This document shows positions 47,610 through 55,797 of a DNA stretch of 64,000 bases, piece by piece; position 1 is the stretch's first letter, and the number at the start of each line of letters is the position of its first letter. The stretch is taken from positions 682,001 through 746,000 of the forward strand of contig NZ_CP132384.1 of assembly GCF_030758775.1 (NCBI RefSeq), given 5' to 3'. Under the pieces are notes generated by a model. It saw only the letters and a list, made by a program, of their open reading frames with translations. It was not told where the DNA came from and ran no database searches. This stretch comes from Bifidobacterium asteroides (GTDB lineage Bacteria > Actinomycetota > Actinomycetes > Actinomycetales > Bifidobacteriaceae). A program made the position numbers and the translations under genes.

Positions 47610-49376
47610 ATGGCGTGTCGGATTGATGATGTCGGTGAATTCGCAACGGAATCGATCAGAGGATTCGTCCAGGCCAATCCTGGGTATGTCAAGGCATGCC
47701 CGGGTGGCGTGATTCGTTCTACACGCTCCAGGAATGATCAGGTTGCGCTGGTAATCGGCGGAGGCATGGGGCACTATCCGGCATTCGCGGGACTCGTGGG
47801 GCCGGGCATGGCTCATGCGGCCGTGCAGGGCAATATTTTCGCATCTCCATCCGCCAGGCAGGTTGTTGACGTTTGCCGTCGAGCCGATCAAGGGCGAGGC
47901 ATAATCCTCATCTTCGGCAACTACGAGGGGGATCGGTTGAATTTCAACCAGGCTGCACGCACGCTTCGTGCCGAGGGCCATGATGTGCGAGTTCTGCCGG
48001 TTACTGATGATCTGTATTCCGCCCCTCCGGATCGAATTCAGGAACGCCGAGGCATAGCGGGTGATATGGCGGTTTTCAAAATCGCCGGAGCCGCCTGTGC
48101 GGCCGGAATGGACCTGGATTCTGTGGAAGCCTTGGCTATACGTGCTAATGCTTGCACACGCAGCTTGGGTGTGGCATTTTCCGGATGCACGCTGCCCGGG
48201 TCGGACAAACCACTGTTCAGTGTCCCTGAAGGCCGTATGTCGCTAGGGCTCGGCATTCATGGGGAGCCTGGAATCGGTCAAACAGATCGGCCTACTATCG
48301 ATGGTTTGGCGGATCTGCTGGTCCGACGCCTCATGGATGAAAGACCCGAGGACCGTCAAATGCATGGGGCGCATGTGGCTCCCATTCTTAACGGCTTGGG
48401 CGCTCTTAAGTCTGATGAGCTCTTTGCTGTATACGATGCTGTCCAACGACGTCTGTCACAGCTGGGTCTGCGATTGATCCAACCTCTGGTGGGGGAGTTT
48501 TGCACCAGTTTTGATATGAGCGGATTGTCGCTTTCCTTGTGCTGGCTGGATGAGGATTTGGAGCCCCTTTGGTGTGCTTCCGCAGAGACGCCGGCTTTGC
48601 ATTTGGGTAATCATGTAGATTCCAGCCAGACGGATATAGATGCCCAAGTGTCCGCGCAGGAGGACGGTCCGACCGAAAAAGAAGAGCAGGCCACCCCGGA
48701 GTCAAAACAGGCTGCTCAAATCTTGGCCAGAATCATGCAGACTGTGATGCAATGCGTTAACGACAACGTGGATTATCTGGGACGAATAGATGCGGTGGCG
48801 GGTGACGGGGATCATGGACTCGGCATGCAGCGCGGTGCTGAAGCAGCGGCAAAAGCTGCAGATGAAGCAATAGCAACTGGGTCCGGTTGCCGAACTGCAT
48901 TGAAGCAAGCGGCTGAAGCCTGGGCCGATAAGGCAGGCGGCACGTCAGGAGCGCTCTGGGGTGAATTGCTGACATCCCTGGCAGGTCATCTCTCCGATTC
49001 ATCGAGACCTGGGAAGGAGGAGATTGCAGAGGGCTGGCGCGACGCTGACAAGCAGCTTATGGAGTTTGGCGGGGCGAAACCGGGAGACAAGACCATGATC
49101 GATGCCGTGCATCCTTTCGTGCAAGCTTTTGCCAGCGGCGGGGATTCGCTGGCAAATACTTGGAGCCACGCTGCAGAAGCTGCTCGCCATGGGGCTGAGG
49201 AGACAGCCGATATGCTGCCCAAGAAGGGTCGCGCGAAAGCCCATGGCAGCAAGGATCTGGGTACCCCAGACCCAGGAGCGGTCTCATTCGCCATGATTGT
49301 CCAAGCCGTAAGTCCCGTACTGAACGATTTGGCCAGCCAAGAACAGTGCAATGCCGACAAGGTGGTGCTCTCATGA
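47610..49376 (+). CDS. DhaK-DhaL fusion kinase, probable tetrulose/dihydroxyacetone kinase
   Basis: Fusion kinase of 588 aa using ATP. The DhaK domain (about 1-335) holds the substrate pocket: GGGMGHYPAF (about 51-60) and the His217 in GLGIHGEPG that binds the ketose carbonyl covalently. The DhaL domain (about 365-585) binds ADP-Mg through DAVAGDGDHGLGM (about 394-406). The GHYP variant, in place of GHEP of plain dihydroxyacetone kinases, resembles erythrulose kinases (DerK/LerK) as I recall them. It is first in the cluster. Its stop overlaps the next gene (ATGA). Substrate could be dihydroxyacetone, erythrulose or another short ketose. Confidence 0.85.
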   Translation: MACRIDDVGEFATESIRGFVQANPGYVKACPGGVIRSTRSRNDQVALVIGGGMGHYPAFAGLVGPGMAHAAVQGNIFASPSARQVVDVCRRADQGRGIILIFGNYEGDRLNFNQAARTLRAEGHDVRVLPVTDDLYSAPPDRIQERRGIAGDMAVFKIAGAACAAGMDLDSVEALAIRANACTRSLGVAFSGCTLPGSDKPLFSVPEGRMSLGLGIHGEPGIGQTDRPTIDGLADLLVRRLMDERPEDRQMHGAHVAPILNGLGALKSDELFAVYDAVQRRLSQLGLRLIQPLVGEFCTSFDMSGLSLSLCWLDEDLEPLWCASAETPALHLGNHVDSSQTDIDAQVSAQEDGPTEKEEQATPESKQAAQILARIMQTVMQCVNDNVDYLGRIDAVAGDGDHGLGMQRGAEAAAKAADEAIATGSGCRTALKQAAEAWADKAGGTSGALWGELLTSLAGHLSDSSRPGKEEIAEGWRDADKQLMEFGGAKPGDKTMIDAVHPFVQAFASGGDSLANTWSHAAEAARHGAEETADMLPKKGRAKAHGSKDLGTPDPGAVSFAMIVQAVSPVLNDLASQEQCNADKVVLS

Positions 49377-50302
49377 GTGCGGCCGTGACCGATAAGCCAG
49401 TGATTGCCACCTGCCTGAATGGAGCGCCTCTGCAAGGAGCGGATGGTAGATCGATGACCAAGGCCGACCCAAGCGATTGGGCCAAGATTTTCACAGCGAT
49501 AGCAGGCGCCGGTTTCCATTACGCCGAACTGTCGGATGCCTGGATCAGGCCGGCGGATATGACTCCTGCAAGGAGGCATGAATTGGTGGAGACTGCACAC
49601 AGCTGCGGGGTTGAATTGCCCTCCTTGCATGTGCAGCGCGCCAGCGTCATTCAGCCGGGAATCGGGCAGAACAATCTGGCCTATGCGCACGCCAGCATTG
49701 ACGCTGCGGCGGAGATGGGTATGAAAGTCTTTTCAACCGGACTGCATCAGCCCCTGAACTCCTCACAGCGCAAGGCCTTTTGGTTCTGGCTGGGACAGGG
49801 TCCGGTGGATCCGCCTGACGACCCTGAGCGCTGGCAGACCGCGGTACGCAGAATCAGAGAGCTGGGCCGGCATGCTAATGACGCAGGAATGGTCATGTCT
49901 TTGGAGATGTACGAGGACACCTATCTGGGTCGCGCTGACTCCGCCGTCCGTTTCGTATCCGAGGTAGGCCTGCCCAACGTGGGTCTCAATCCAGACGTGG
50001 GCAACCTGGTCCGCCTGCACCGGCGGATCGATGATTGGCGCGAAACCTATCGGAAGACGCTTCCATATGCGGTTTACTGGCATCTGAAGAACTACCAGCG
50101 CGACGAAGCCCCTGACGGTTCCTGGCATGTTGCTATACCCACAACCTTGCGTGACGGCATCATCGATTACCGTTGGGCGGTCCATTATGCCCAAAGCTGC
50201 GGGTACCAGGGCATGTTCATCTGTGAGCACTACGGAGGCGATGTTCTATCCGTCTGCGCTCACAACGCTGAATACCTGCAGAAACTGCTTTCCCGGCCGT
50301 GA
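49373..50302 (+). CDS. TIM-barrel sugar phosphate isomerase/epimerase
   Basis: Enzyme of 309 aa in the xylose-isomerase-like (AP endonuclease 2) family. Metal ligands are visible in order: Glu in SLEMYEDTYLG (about 184), Asp in LNPDVGNLV (about 217), His in YWHLKNY (about 241) and Glu in FICEHYGGD (about 283). These bind one divalent metal for a ketose epimerisation or isomerisation. Relatives in tetritol pathways include EryC. The start ATG overlaps the stop of the kinase gene (ATGA), so translation is coupled. The exact reaction in this cluster is unknown; 3-epimerisation of a tetrulose phosphate is one option. Confidence 0.85.
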   Translation: MSAAVTDKPVIATCLNGAPLQGADGRSMTKADPSDWAKIFTAIAGAGFHYAELSDAWIRPADMTPARRHELVETAHSCGVELPSLHVQRASVIQPGIGQNNLAYAHASIDAAAEMGMKVFSTGLHQPLNSSQRKAFWFWLGQGPVDPPDDPERWQTAVRRIRELGRHANDAGMVMSLEMYEDTYLGRADSAVRFVSEVGLPNVGLNPDVGNLVRLHRRIDDWRETYRKTLPYAVYWHLKNYQRDEAPDGSWHVAIPTTLRDGIIDYRWAVHYAQSCGYQGMFICEHYGGDVLSVCAHNAEYLQKLLSRP

Positions 50303-50376
50303 CCTTCGAAACGATGAACCAATCGGTCAAAGATTTGGGGAAATAAACCAACACCATATCCAACAAAGGAGTACAT

Positions 50377-51372
50377 ATGAGTGCAAATGCATCAACAAAA
50401 CCACGTATTGCCATGACGTTCGGCGATCCGGCCGGCATCGGCCCTGAACTTGGCGTCAGGTTGCTCGCTGATCCCAAAAACCGCAAGTCCGCTGACATCT
50501 ATGTTTTGGCTGACAGGGTTGAGGTGGAGTCCGCGGCCGAGAAAGCCGGTCTGGAAGTCCCCATTGCTGATCAGCCTAATGATGATGCGGTAGCCGTTCT
50601 CGACGATCATTCGCTACCTGAAACCGCTATCCCCATCAAGCAAACGTCCAAGGAAGCCGGCGAGCGCGCACTGCATCAGCTCAGTCGCGGACTGGATCTA
50701 GCGCGAGACGGCAAAATCGAAGCCATGGTCTTCATGCCGTTGAACAAGACCAGCCTGCACCTGGGCGGCATGAACGAGCTCGACGAGCTCCGTTGGTTTG
50801 CCAAGAAATTGGACTTCGATGGATTTACGAGTGAAATCAATATCATTCCAGGATTGTGGACTTCAAGGGTGACCAGTCATATGGGACTCAAGGACGTGCC
50901 GGGCCGTATCACCAAGGATGGTGTGGTCAGCGCTATCACTCTGCTGCACAACTTGTTGCATGACTCGGGCATAGCGGAACCCCGCCTTGGGGTTTGCGCT
51001 TTGAACCCCCATAATGGCGAGAACGGCATTTTTGGCCGCGAGGAGATTGATATCATTCGTCCTGGTATCGAGCAGGCGCGGCAGGCCGGCATTAACGTGG
51101 AGGGAACCTATTCGGCTGACACCATATTTATTGGTGCCAAGGACCGGTATGACGGTGTCGTGACGATGTACCACGATCAGGGCCAGATCGCTATAAAGCT
51201 GATGGGCTTTGACGGTGGAGTCACTGTCCAAGGCGGTCTTCCTGTCTTCATAGATACGCCTGCTCATGGAACGGCATTCGATCTGGTTGGAAAGAACAAG
51301 GCCAACATCACTTCAAGCCAGAATGCCTTCAACATTGCCTGCGCTATCGGATCAAGCAGGGTCAATCGCTGA
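50377..51372 (+). CDS. PdxA2-like 4-phospho-D-threonate/erythronate dehydrogenase
   Basis: NAD-dependent dehydrogenase of 331 aa in the PdxA family. Landmarks are TFGDPAGIGPELG at the N-terminus, two metal-binding His (THMGL- and NPHNGENG-type segments, near residues 168 and 210), the MYHDQGQIAIKLM loop (about 264) and TPAHGTAFDLVGK near the end. PdxA proper acts in vitamin B6 synthesis, but no pdxJ or other B6 gene is nearby. PdxA2 proteins oxidise 4-phospho-D-threonate or -erythronate; the product decarboxylates to dihydroxyacetone phosphate. With a GntP permease directly downstream, that catabolic role is preferred. AAAGGAG precedes the start. Confidence 0.88.
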   Translation: MSANASTKPRIAMTFGDPAGIGPELGVRLLADPKNRKSADIYVLADRVEVESAAEKAGLEVPIADQPNDDAVAVLDDHSLPETAIPIKQTSKEAGERALHQLSRGLDLARDGKIEAMVFMPLNKTSLHLGGMNELDELRWFAKKLDFDGFTSEINIIPGLWTSRVTSHMGLKDVPGRITKDGVVSAITLLHNLLHDSGIAEPRLGVCALNPHNGENGIFGREEIDIIRPGIEQARQAGINVEGTYSADTIFIGAKDRYDGVVTMYHDQGQIAIKLMGFDGGVTVQGGLPVFIDTPAHGTAFDLVGKNKANITSSQNAFNIACAIGSSRVNR

Positions 51373-51442
51373 TCGTCAAGATCTTACCGACGGTCAGGTG
51401 AAGAGGATCGACAACGGAAGTCATCCATTTGCCTGACTGTTC

Positions 51443-51482
51443 GACGTGCCCCGGCATCCTCTTGATTTCGGGGCCGTCTTTT
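51443..51482 (+). terminator. Terminator-like hairpin between the PdxA2-like gene and gntP
   Basis: GCCCCG (51448-51453) pairs with CGGGGC (51469-51474) and outer GAC with GTC, followed by TTTTGG. It lies 26 bp before the permease start codon. It may reduce transcription into the permease gene or be an mRNA processing signal. Confidence 0.4.
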
Positions 51483-51508
51483 GGTCATACATTCAAGGAA
51501 AGAGTGTC

Positions 51509-52852
51509 ATGCTTCCAGTTCTCAGCGGCATTGCCGCCATCATTGTTTTAATAGTTCTGATTGTGTACTGCAAACTGCATCCCTTTGTGGCGCTCATCAT
51601 CTCATCTTTGGGCCTTGGTTTGGTCAATGGCCTGGGCACGGAGAAGACCGTCAAATCCTTTACTACGGGGTTCGGTTCTCAGCTGTCCACCACCGGTATC
51701 GTGATAGGTTTGGGAGCCATCATCGGTGGGATGCTCGTCAGCAGCGGCGGAGCCGAACGCATAGCCAACGTGATCGTGGGCAAGAGCAAGAAGGCTTTGA
51801 TCCCTCTTGCTGTGGGTTTGGTGGCTTTGATCATCGAATTGCCCAATTTGTTTGAGGTCACCTTCGTGCTCCTCATTCCAATTGTGTTCTCTGTGGCTAA
51901 GAGGACTCATACCAGTGCGCTTTACGTAGCCATTCCTATGGCCGCCGGTATGATGACCGCCCATGGTCTGCTTCCTCCCGGCCCTGCAACCGTCATCGGT
52001 GCAGGTGCAATCGGAGTGGATCTCGGGTTGGTTTCCATGATCGGCATCGTAATCTGCATTCCTGTGTTCGCGGCCGGTGTCTGGCTGTTCCCCAAGCTCA
52101 TGCAACGGTACTACCTTCGTTATCAGGTAAGTGATGGCTCTGAGTACGCCACCAAGGACGACGACCTGGCACAGGCTCCCGGCATAGTCAAATCACTGCC
52201 TTCGGTATTGCTGGCTCCGGTTCTGCTGATCATCGGCACCATTGGCAAGGCGGTCTTCTCCAAGGGCTCCGTCGGTTATGTGATTACGCAATTCTTTGGC
52301 AATACAGTGGTCGCCTTGCTCCTGTCGGCCTTGTACGCGCTGATCTTCCTGGGGCTCGGCTCGGGTATGACCGCCAAGAAGACGTTGAGTCAGAGCAAGA
52401 CCAGTCTCAAAGGTGTGGTCAATGTTCTGCTGATCATTGGCGCAGGCGGTGGCCTTAAGGAAATGCTGCAGAGCACTGGTCTGAGCGATCAAATAGCGAC
52501 AACCACAGCCAAGTGGGCCATTCCCACCGTTCTGCTGGCTTGGCTTATCGCTGCGCTCTTCCGTGTCGCTCTTGGGTCTGGCACGGTCGCTGTGGCTGCT
52601 GCGGCGGGCATCGTGGCTCCCATGGTCGCACAAGCAGATGATTTGCATAAGGCACTGGCTGTGTTAGCCATCGCCGTAGGCGCGATGATCTTCTCTCATG
52701 TAAATGACGGCGCCTTCTGGCTCTTCCAGGAGTATCTGGACATGACCGTTCCTCAGACGCTGAAGACATGGAGCTTCCTGGTGACTGTCCAATCGGTGGT
52801 AGGTCTGATTGCTCTGTTGCTGGTGGATGCCGTCATAGGCGTTGTGGTATAG
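51509..52852 (+). CDS. GntP-family sugar-acid permease
   Basis: Inner-membrane proton symporter of 447 aa from the ATG at 51509, the normal size for the family. About 12-13 hydrophobic segments. Landmarks are KLHPFVALIISSLGLGLVNG at the start, GLGAIIGGMLVSSGGAERIA (about 71-90) and the late FRVALGSGTVAVAAAAGI and HVNDGAFWLFQEYL (about 400-413). Family members carry gluconate, idonate and shorter sugar acids such as threonate. Placed between a PdxA2-like dehydrogenase and an RpiB-like isomerase, it probably imports the substrate of this cluster. An upstream start at 51446 is possible but lacks a ribosome site. Confidence 0.88.
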   Translation: MLPVLSGIAAIIVLIVLIVYCKLHPFVALIISSLGLGLVNGLGTEKTVKSFTTGFGSQLSTTGIVIGLGAIIGGMLVSSGGAERIANVIVGKSKKALIPLAVGLVALIIELPNLFEVTFVLLIPIVFSVAKRTHTSALYVAIPMAAGMMTAHGLLPPGPATVIGAGAIGVDLGLVSMIGIVICIPVFAAGVWLFPKLMQRYYLRYQVSDGSEYATKDDDLAQAPGIVKSLPSVLLAPVLLIIGTIGKAVFSKGSVGYVITQFFGNTVVALLLSALYALIFLGLGSGMTAKKTLSQSKTSLKGVVNVLLIIGAGGGLKEMLQSTGLSDQIATTTAKWAIPTVLLAWLIAALFRVALGSGTVAVAAAAGIVAPMVAQADDLHKALAVLAIAVGAMIFSHVNDGAFWLFQEYLDMTVPQTLKTWSFLVTVQSVVGLIALLLVDAVIGVVV

Positions 52853-52903
52853 GCCGCTAGCCCGCTAGGTCGATATTCGAGATTCAAGGAAAGGTGAAAG
52901 ATA

Positions 52904-53344
52904 ATGAGACTGGCGTTTGGAGCCGATCCTAATGCTGCAGGGTTGAAGAATGTGCTCATGGAGGAGGCAAGACGTCTAGGTCACGAGGTGATCGATTTTC
53001 CTACCGATGATCCGATCTACGCCAACGTGGCCATCGCCCTTGCGCAGTCTGTGGTTAGGGGCGAAGCGGATCGAGGAGTCCTGCTTTGCGGGACGGGTCT
53101 AGGCGTTTCGATCTCGGCCAATAAAGTGCCGGGAGCCTATTGCGCTTGCGTATCGGACATATATCAAGCCGAGCGTGCCCGCCGCAGCAATGATGCGAAC
53201 ATCATCGCCATGGGAGCTCAGGTTCTGGGGCCCGAAACAGCCAAATCCCTGTTAAGGGCCTATCTGGACAGTGAGTTCGATCCTGATTCCAGAAGCGGCC
53301 CGAAGGTGGCGCGCATCCGCGAATTTGAGCTTCATCAGCAATGA
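52904..53344 (+). CDS. RpiB/LacAB-family isomerase, likely tetrose-phosphate (EryI/DerI-like)
   Basis: Isomerase of 146 aa with the RpiB/LacA/LacB fold. The core LLCGTGLGVSISANKVPG (about 60-77) keeps the catalytic Cys62 and the GTG anion loop. But the N-terminal Asp-His of RpiB (DHxG) reads ADPNAAG (Asp8-Pro9), and the later HNDAN reads SNDAN (Ser95), so both landmark histidines of ribose-5-phosphate isomerase are gone. A substrate such as D-erythrulose 4-phosphate, interconverted with erythrose 4-phosphate, would not need ring opening. It is followed by a TPI-like gene, the same pair as eryI-eryH. AAAGG precedes the start. Confidence 0.85.
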   Translation: MRLAFGADPNAAGLKNVLMEEARRLGHEVIDFPTDDPIYANVAIALAQSVVRGEADRGVLLCGTGLGVSISANKVPGAYCACVSDIYQAERARRSNDANIIAMGAQVLGPETAKSLLRAYLDSEFDPDSRSGPKVARIREFELHQQ

Positions 53345-53394
53345 TGAATCCGTGGGCAGCAGATAGTCAATTTTAATAGCGCAGAGTGGGGAAG

Positions 53395-54171
53395 ATGAAC
53401 AAGCCGATTGTAGCTATAAGCCTGAAAATGTATTTTACAAGAAAACAGACACTGGCATATTGTCGACGATTAGCCGATCTTCTCAATGCCGCAGCCCTTC
53501 CACAGGACAAGGTGACGATGGCGGTTTTGCCGGATTACCTTACGGTGGAGCAGGCTGGGCAGGCCCTGCTGTCCACGGATGTTCATCTTGGTATTCAGGA
53601 TGTATGCGATCAAGATCGTGGCCCGTTTACTGGAGAGGTCTCGCCCCGGGATGCTTTTGATCTGGGTGTGACCGTGGCCGAAGTGGGTCATGAGGAACGC
53701 CGTCGCCTGTATGGGGAAGATGATGAACTCATCGGGCGGAAGGTTCGTGCATGCTGGCGCAATGGATTGACACCCCTGCTGTGTGTGGGTGAGCTTAGCA
53801 ACCACGGCCCTGAGGCAGCCGCTGAATATTGCTTAAAACAGATCGAAATGGGGCTGGGTGAGAAGCCTGACCTTCCAGCCTGGATCGCATATGAACCCGT
53901 CTGGGCCGTCGGAGCTTCCCGCCCCGCTCCAGTTGAATACGTCCAAGAGGTATGTTCGATTATCAAAAACAAGCTTGGCCCCCAATGCCACAATTTGTCG
54001 CTCATATATGGAGGGGCTGCTGCTCCGGGATTGTTGACTGAGCTATGGCCAACTGTCGATGGGGTCTTTCTAGGCCGTTTCGCGCATGATCCCGCTGCTT
54101 TCATGGAAGTCGTGAAAGAGGCCTGGCGCCTGATCAGCCAGGACTCGGAGGTCCAGAACGGTCAGAGTTGA
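53395..54171 (+). CDS. TPI-like isomerase, diverged (EryH/LerI-like)
   Basis: Triosephosphate-isomerase-like TIM barrel, 258 aa from the ATG at 53395 (a GTG at 53386 is an alternative). Catalytic Lys is in SLKMYF, where classical TPI has NWKMN-like sequence; catalytic His in EVGHEERR (classical VGHSERR); catalytic Glu in AYEPVWAVG. The phosphate loops differ: YGGAAAPG for YGGSV and FLGRFA for VGGASL. These changes suggest a four-carbon substrate, for example L-erythrulose 1-phosphate isomerised to D-erythrulose 4-phosphate. A normal TPI role for dihydroxyacetone phosphate cannot be ruled out. Last gene of the cluster; its stop overlaps the infC promoter. Confidence 0.85.
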   Translation: MNKPIVAISLKMYFTRKQTLAYCRRLADLLNAAALPQDKVTMAVLPDYLTVEQAGQALLSTDVHLGIQDVCDQDRGPFTGEVSPRDAFDLGVTVAEVGHEERRRLYGEDDELIGRKVRACWRNGLTPLLCVGELSNHGPEAAAEYCLKQIEMGLGEKPDLPAWIAYEPVWAVGASRPAPVEYVQEVCSIIKNKLGPQCHNLSLIYGGAAAPGLLTELWPTVDGVFLGRFAHDPAAFMEVVKEAWRLISQDSEVQNGQS

Positions 54172-54196
54172 CCGCTTATCGGCATTGTGCTAGTAT
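54168..54196 (+). promoter_or_regulatory. Promoter of infC-rpmI-rplT
   Basis: TTGACC (54168-54173), 17-bp spacer, TAGTAT (54191-54196). The -35 box overlaps the stop codon of the TPI-like gene. The distance to the infC start leaves a leader of about 200 nt. Confidence 0.65.
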
Positions 54197-54202
54197 ATCC
54201 AA

Positions 54203-54404
54203 CGGCTTGAGCAATCAAGAAAGCGGGTGACCCACCTGGAAGTCTCTCATGACTTCGGGTTCGAGGAGTGGCGATATTCTGTTGTATTCTACAGAATCGC
54301 CCATGAACGCGGAAGCGCGTCGTTTACAGCGATGGTCTTTTCGTCTGGACTCATGTGGATCGGCTGCAGGCAGTGGATGTTGTGGTATTTGAGAAGGAGT
54401 CATC
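54203..54404 (+). promoter_or_regulatory. Structured mRNA leader of the infC operon
   Basis: About 200 nt without an ORF of note. Three hairpins are visible: GAAGTC-tctcat-GACTTC (54239-54256); GGCG(at)ATTCTGT pairing with ACAGAATCGCC (54270-54301); and ACGCG-gaag-CGCGT (54307-54320). A leader of this kind is known in other bacteria to bind L20 or respond to IF3 and control the operon. That role here is inferred. Confidence 0.5.
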
Positions 54405-55073
54405 ATTAGCGACGAACCAAGGATTAACGACGATATACGAGTGTCTCAGGTACGCCTGATCGGGCCCAACGGCGAGCAGGTGGGAATCATTGCGACCTCC
54501 GTCGCCCTCAACCTGGCCAAGGAGGCCAACCTTGACCTGGTCGAGGTTGCGCCCAAGGCCAAGCCTCCGGTCGCCAAGCTCATTGATTACGGCAAGTTCA
54601 AATACAACGAGAAGATCAAGGCTCGTGAGGCCCGCCGCAATCAGAGCATGTCGGAGATCAAGGAGATCCGCTTCAGGTTGAAGATCGACGACCACGACTT
54701 CGAGGTCAAGGAGGGGCACGTGCGCCGCTTCCTGTCCGCCGGAGACAAGGTCAAGGTCACCATCATGCTGCGTGGGCGCGAGCAGTCCCGGCCCATCGGC
54801 GGCGTGGAGCTCCTGCGCAAGCTGGCTGACGACGTCGCGGATCTGGGCTCCATCGAGTTTGCCCCCAAGCAGGAGGGGCGCAACATCATCATGACCCTGT
54901 CGCCCAAGGGCAAGAAGGTCCACACCCAGTCCGAGCAGCGTCGGCGGGGCGGCCAGGCCCGTGCCGAGCGCAAGGCCCGTCAGGCGGCCCATCTGGCTGC
55001 CAAGGCCGACAACAATACTTCTCCCAAGCAGATGAAATCCAAGGAGGGCAGCAATGCCGAAGATGAAAAGTAA
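54405..55073 (+). CDS. infC: Translation initiation factor IF-3, AUU start codon
   Basis: IF-3 of 222 aa, which binds the 30S subunit, checks the initiator codon and prevents subunit joining. The N-terminal [26 protein letters not shown] is complete only if translation begins at ATT 54405, 5 nt after AAGGAG (54394-54399). A GTG at 54441 would cut 12 conserved residues. A rare AUU start is a hallmark of infC and allows self-regulation, because IF-3 rejects such codons. The linker and C-domain ([24 protein letters not shown]) are intact, followed by a lysine-rich tail. Upstream gene of rpmI; the reading frames overlap by 20 bp. Confidence 0.95.
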   Translation: MSDEPRINDDIRVSQVRLIGPNGEQVGIIATSVALNLAKEANLDLVEVAPKAKPPVAKLIDYGKFKYNEKIKAREARRNQSMSEIKEIRFRLKIDDHDFEVKEGHVRRFLSAGDKVKVTIMLRGREQSRPIGGVELLRKLADDVADLGSIEFAPKQEGRNIIMTLSPKGKKVHTQSEQRRRGGQARAERKARQAAHLAAKADNNTSPKQMKSKEGSNAEDEK

Positions 55074-55248
55074 CTCCGCCGCATCCAAGCGCGTCCGGAC
55101 CACGGGTTCGGGCAAGCTCATGCACGCCGGGACCGGTATGCGCCACAATCTGGAGCACAAGTCGGCCAAGAAGCGTCGTCACCTGTCCACTGACGAGGTG
55201 CTCGCTCCGACCCAGTCCAAGAACATGAAGAGGATGCTGGCCCGCTGA
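55054..55248 (+). CDS. rpmI: Ribosomal protein bL35
   Basis: Large-subunit protein of 64 aa. [21 protein letters not shown] and [14 protein letters not shown] are typical bL35 segments. It overlaps the 3' end of infC by 20 bp and is followed 48 bp on by rplT, the conserved infC-rpmI-rplT order. AAGGAGGG lies 7-8 nt before the ATG within infC. Confidence 0.97.
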   Translation: MPKMKSNSAASKRVRTTGSGKLMHAGTGMRHNLEHKSAKKRRHLSTDEVLAPTQSKNMKRMLAR

Positions 55249-55296
55249 GCGGGTGCTGTCGCGTCGAGTGAGATTTTAGAAAGCTGAGGAATATCT

Positions 55297-55680
55297 ATGG
55301 CACGAGTCAAGCGGGCAGTCAACGCGCATAAGAAGCGTCGGGTCGTCCTGGAGCGGGCGTCAGGCTACCGTGGCCAGCGCTCCCGTCTCTACCGCAAGGC
55401 CAAGGAGCAGCTGCTTCATTCATATACATACAACTTCCGGGACCGCAAGGCCCGCAAGGGCGACTTCCGCAAGCTGTGGATCCAGCGCATCAACGCCGGA
55501 TGTCGCGCCCAGGGAATCACCTACAACCGCTTCATCCAGGGGTTGCGCCTGGCCGGCATCGAGCTGGATCGCCGTGCCCTGGCCGACCTGGTCGTCAACG
55601 ACATCGACACCTTCAACGCCATCGTGGCTGAGGCCAAGAAGGCCCTGCCTGCCGATGTGAACGCTCCGGTCGCAGCCTGA
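55297..55680 (+). CDS. rplT: Ribosomal protein bL20
   Basis: Large-subunit assembly protein of 127 aa. [26 protein letters not shown] and the [20 protein letters not shown] block are standard bL20. In other bacteria bL20 binds the leader of this operon and represses it; the structured leader at 54203-54404 makes that plausible here. GCTGAGGAAT precedes the start. Ends with a strong terminator. Confidence 0.97.
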   Translation: MARVKRAVNAHKKRRVVLERASGYRGQRSRLYRKAKEQLLHSYTYNFRDRKARKGDFRKLWIQRINAGCRAQGITYNRFIQGLRLAGIELDRRALADLVVNDIDTFNAIVAEAKKALPADVNAPVAA

Positions 55681-55705
55681 TCAGCGGACCTGAACACCCT
55701 ACTGC

Positions 55706-55733
55706 AAGAACCCCGCCTTTCGCGGGGTTCTTT
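55706..55733 (+). terminator. Terminator of the infC operon
   Basis: AAGAACCCCGC (55706-55716) pairs with GCGGGGTTCTT (55722-55732) around a 5-nt loop and is followed by T. It lies 26 bp after the rplT stop codon. Confidence 0.88.
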
Positions 55734-55797
55734 GCATATTTGACCATTCCTCATGGGGACGGTAAGTTGATTGACGACAATGATGCCGGGAGCCGCC

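Noticed and set aside
50377-51372. PdxA as a vitamin B6 biosynthesis enzyme
   Set aside because: No other B6 gene is in the window and the context is catabolic with a sugar-acid permease, so PdxA2 is preferred.
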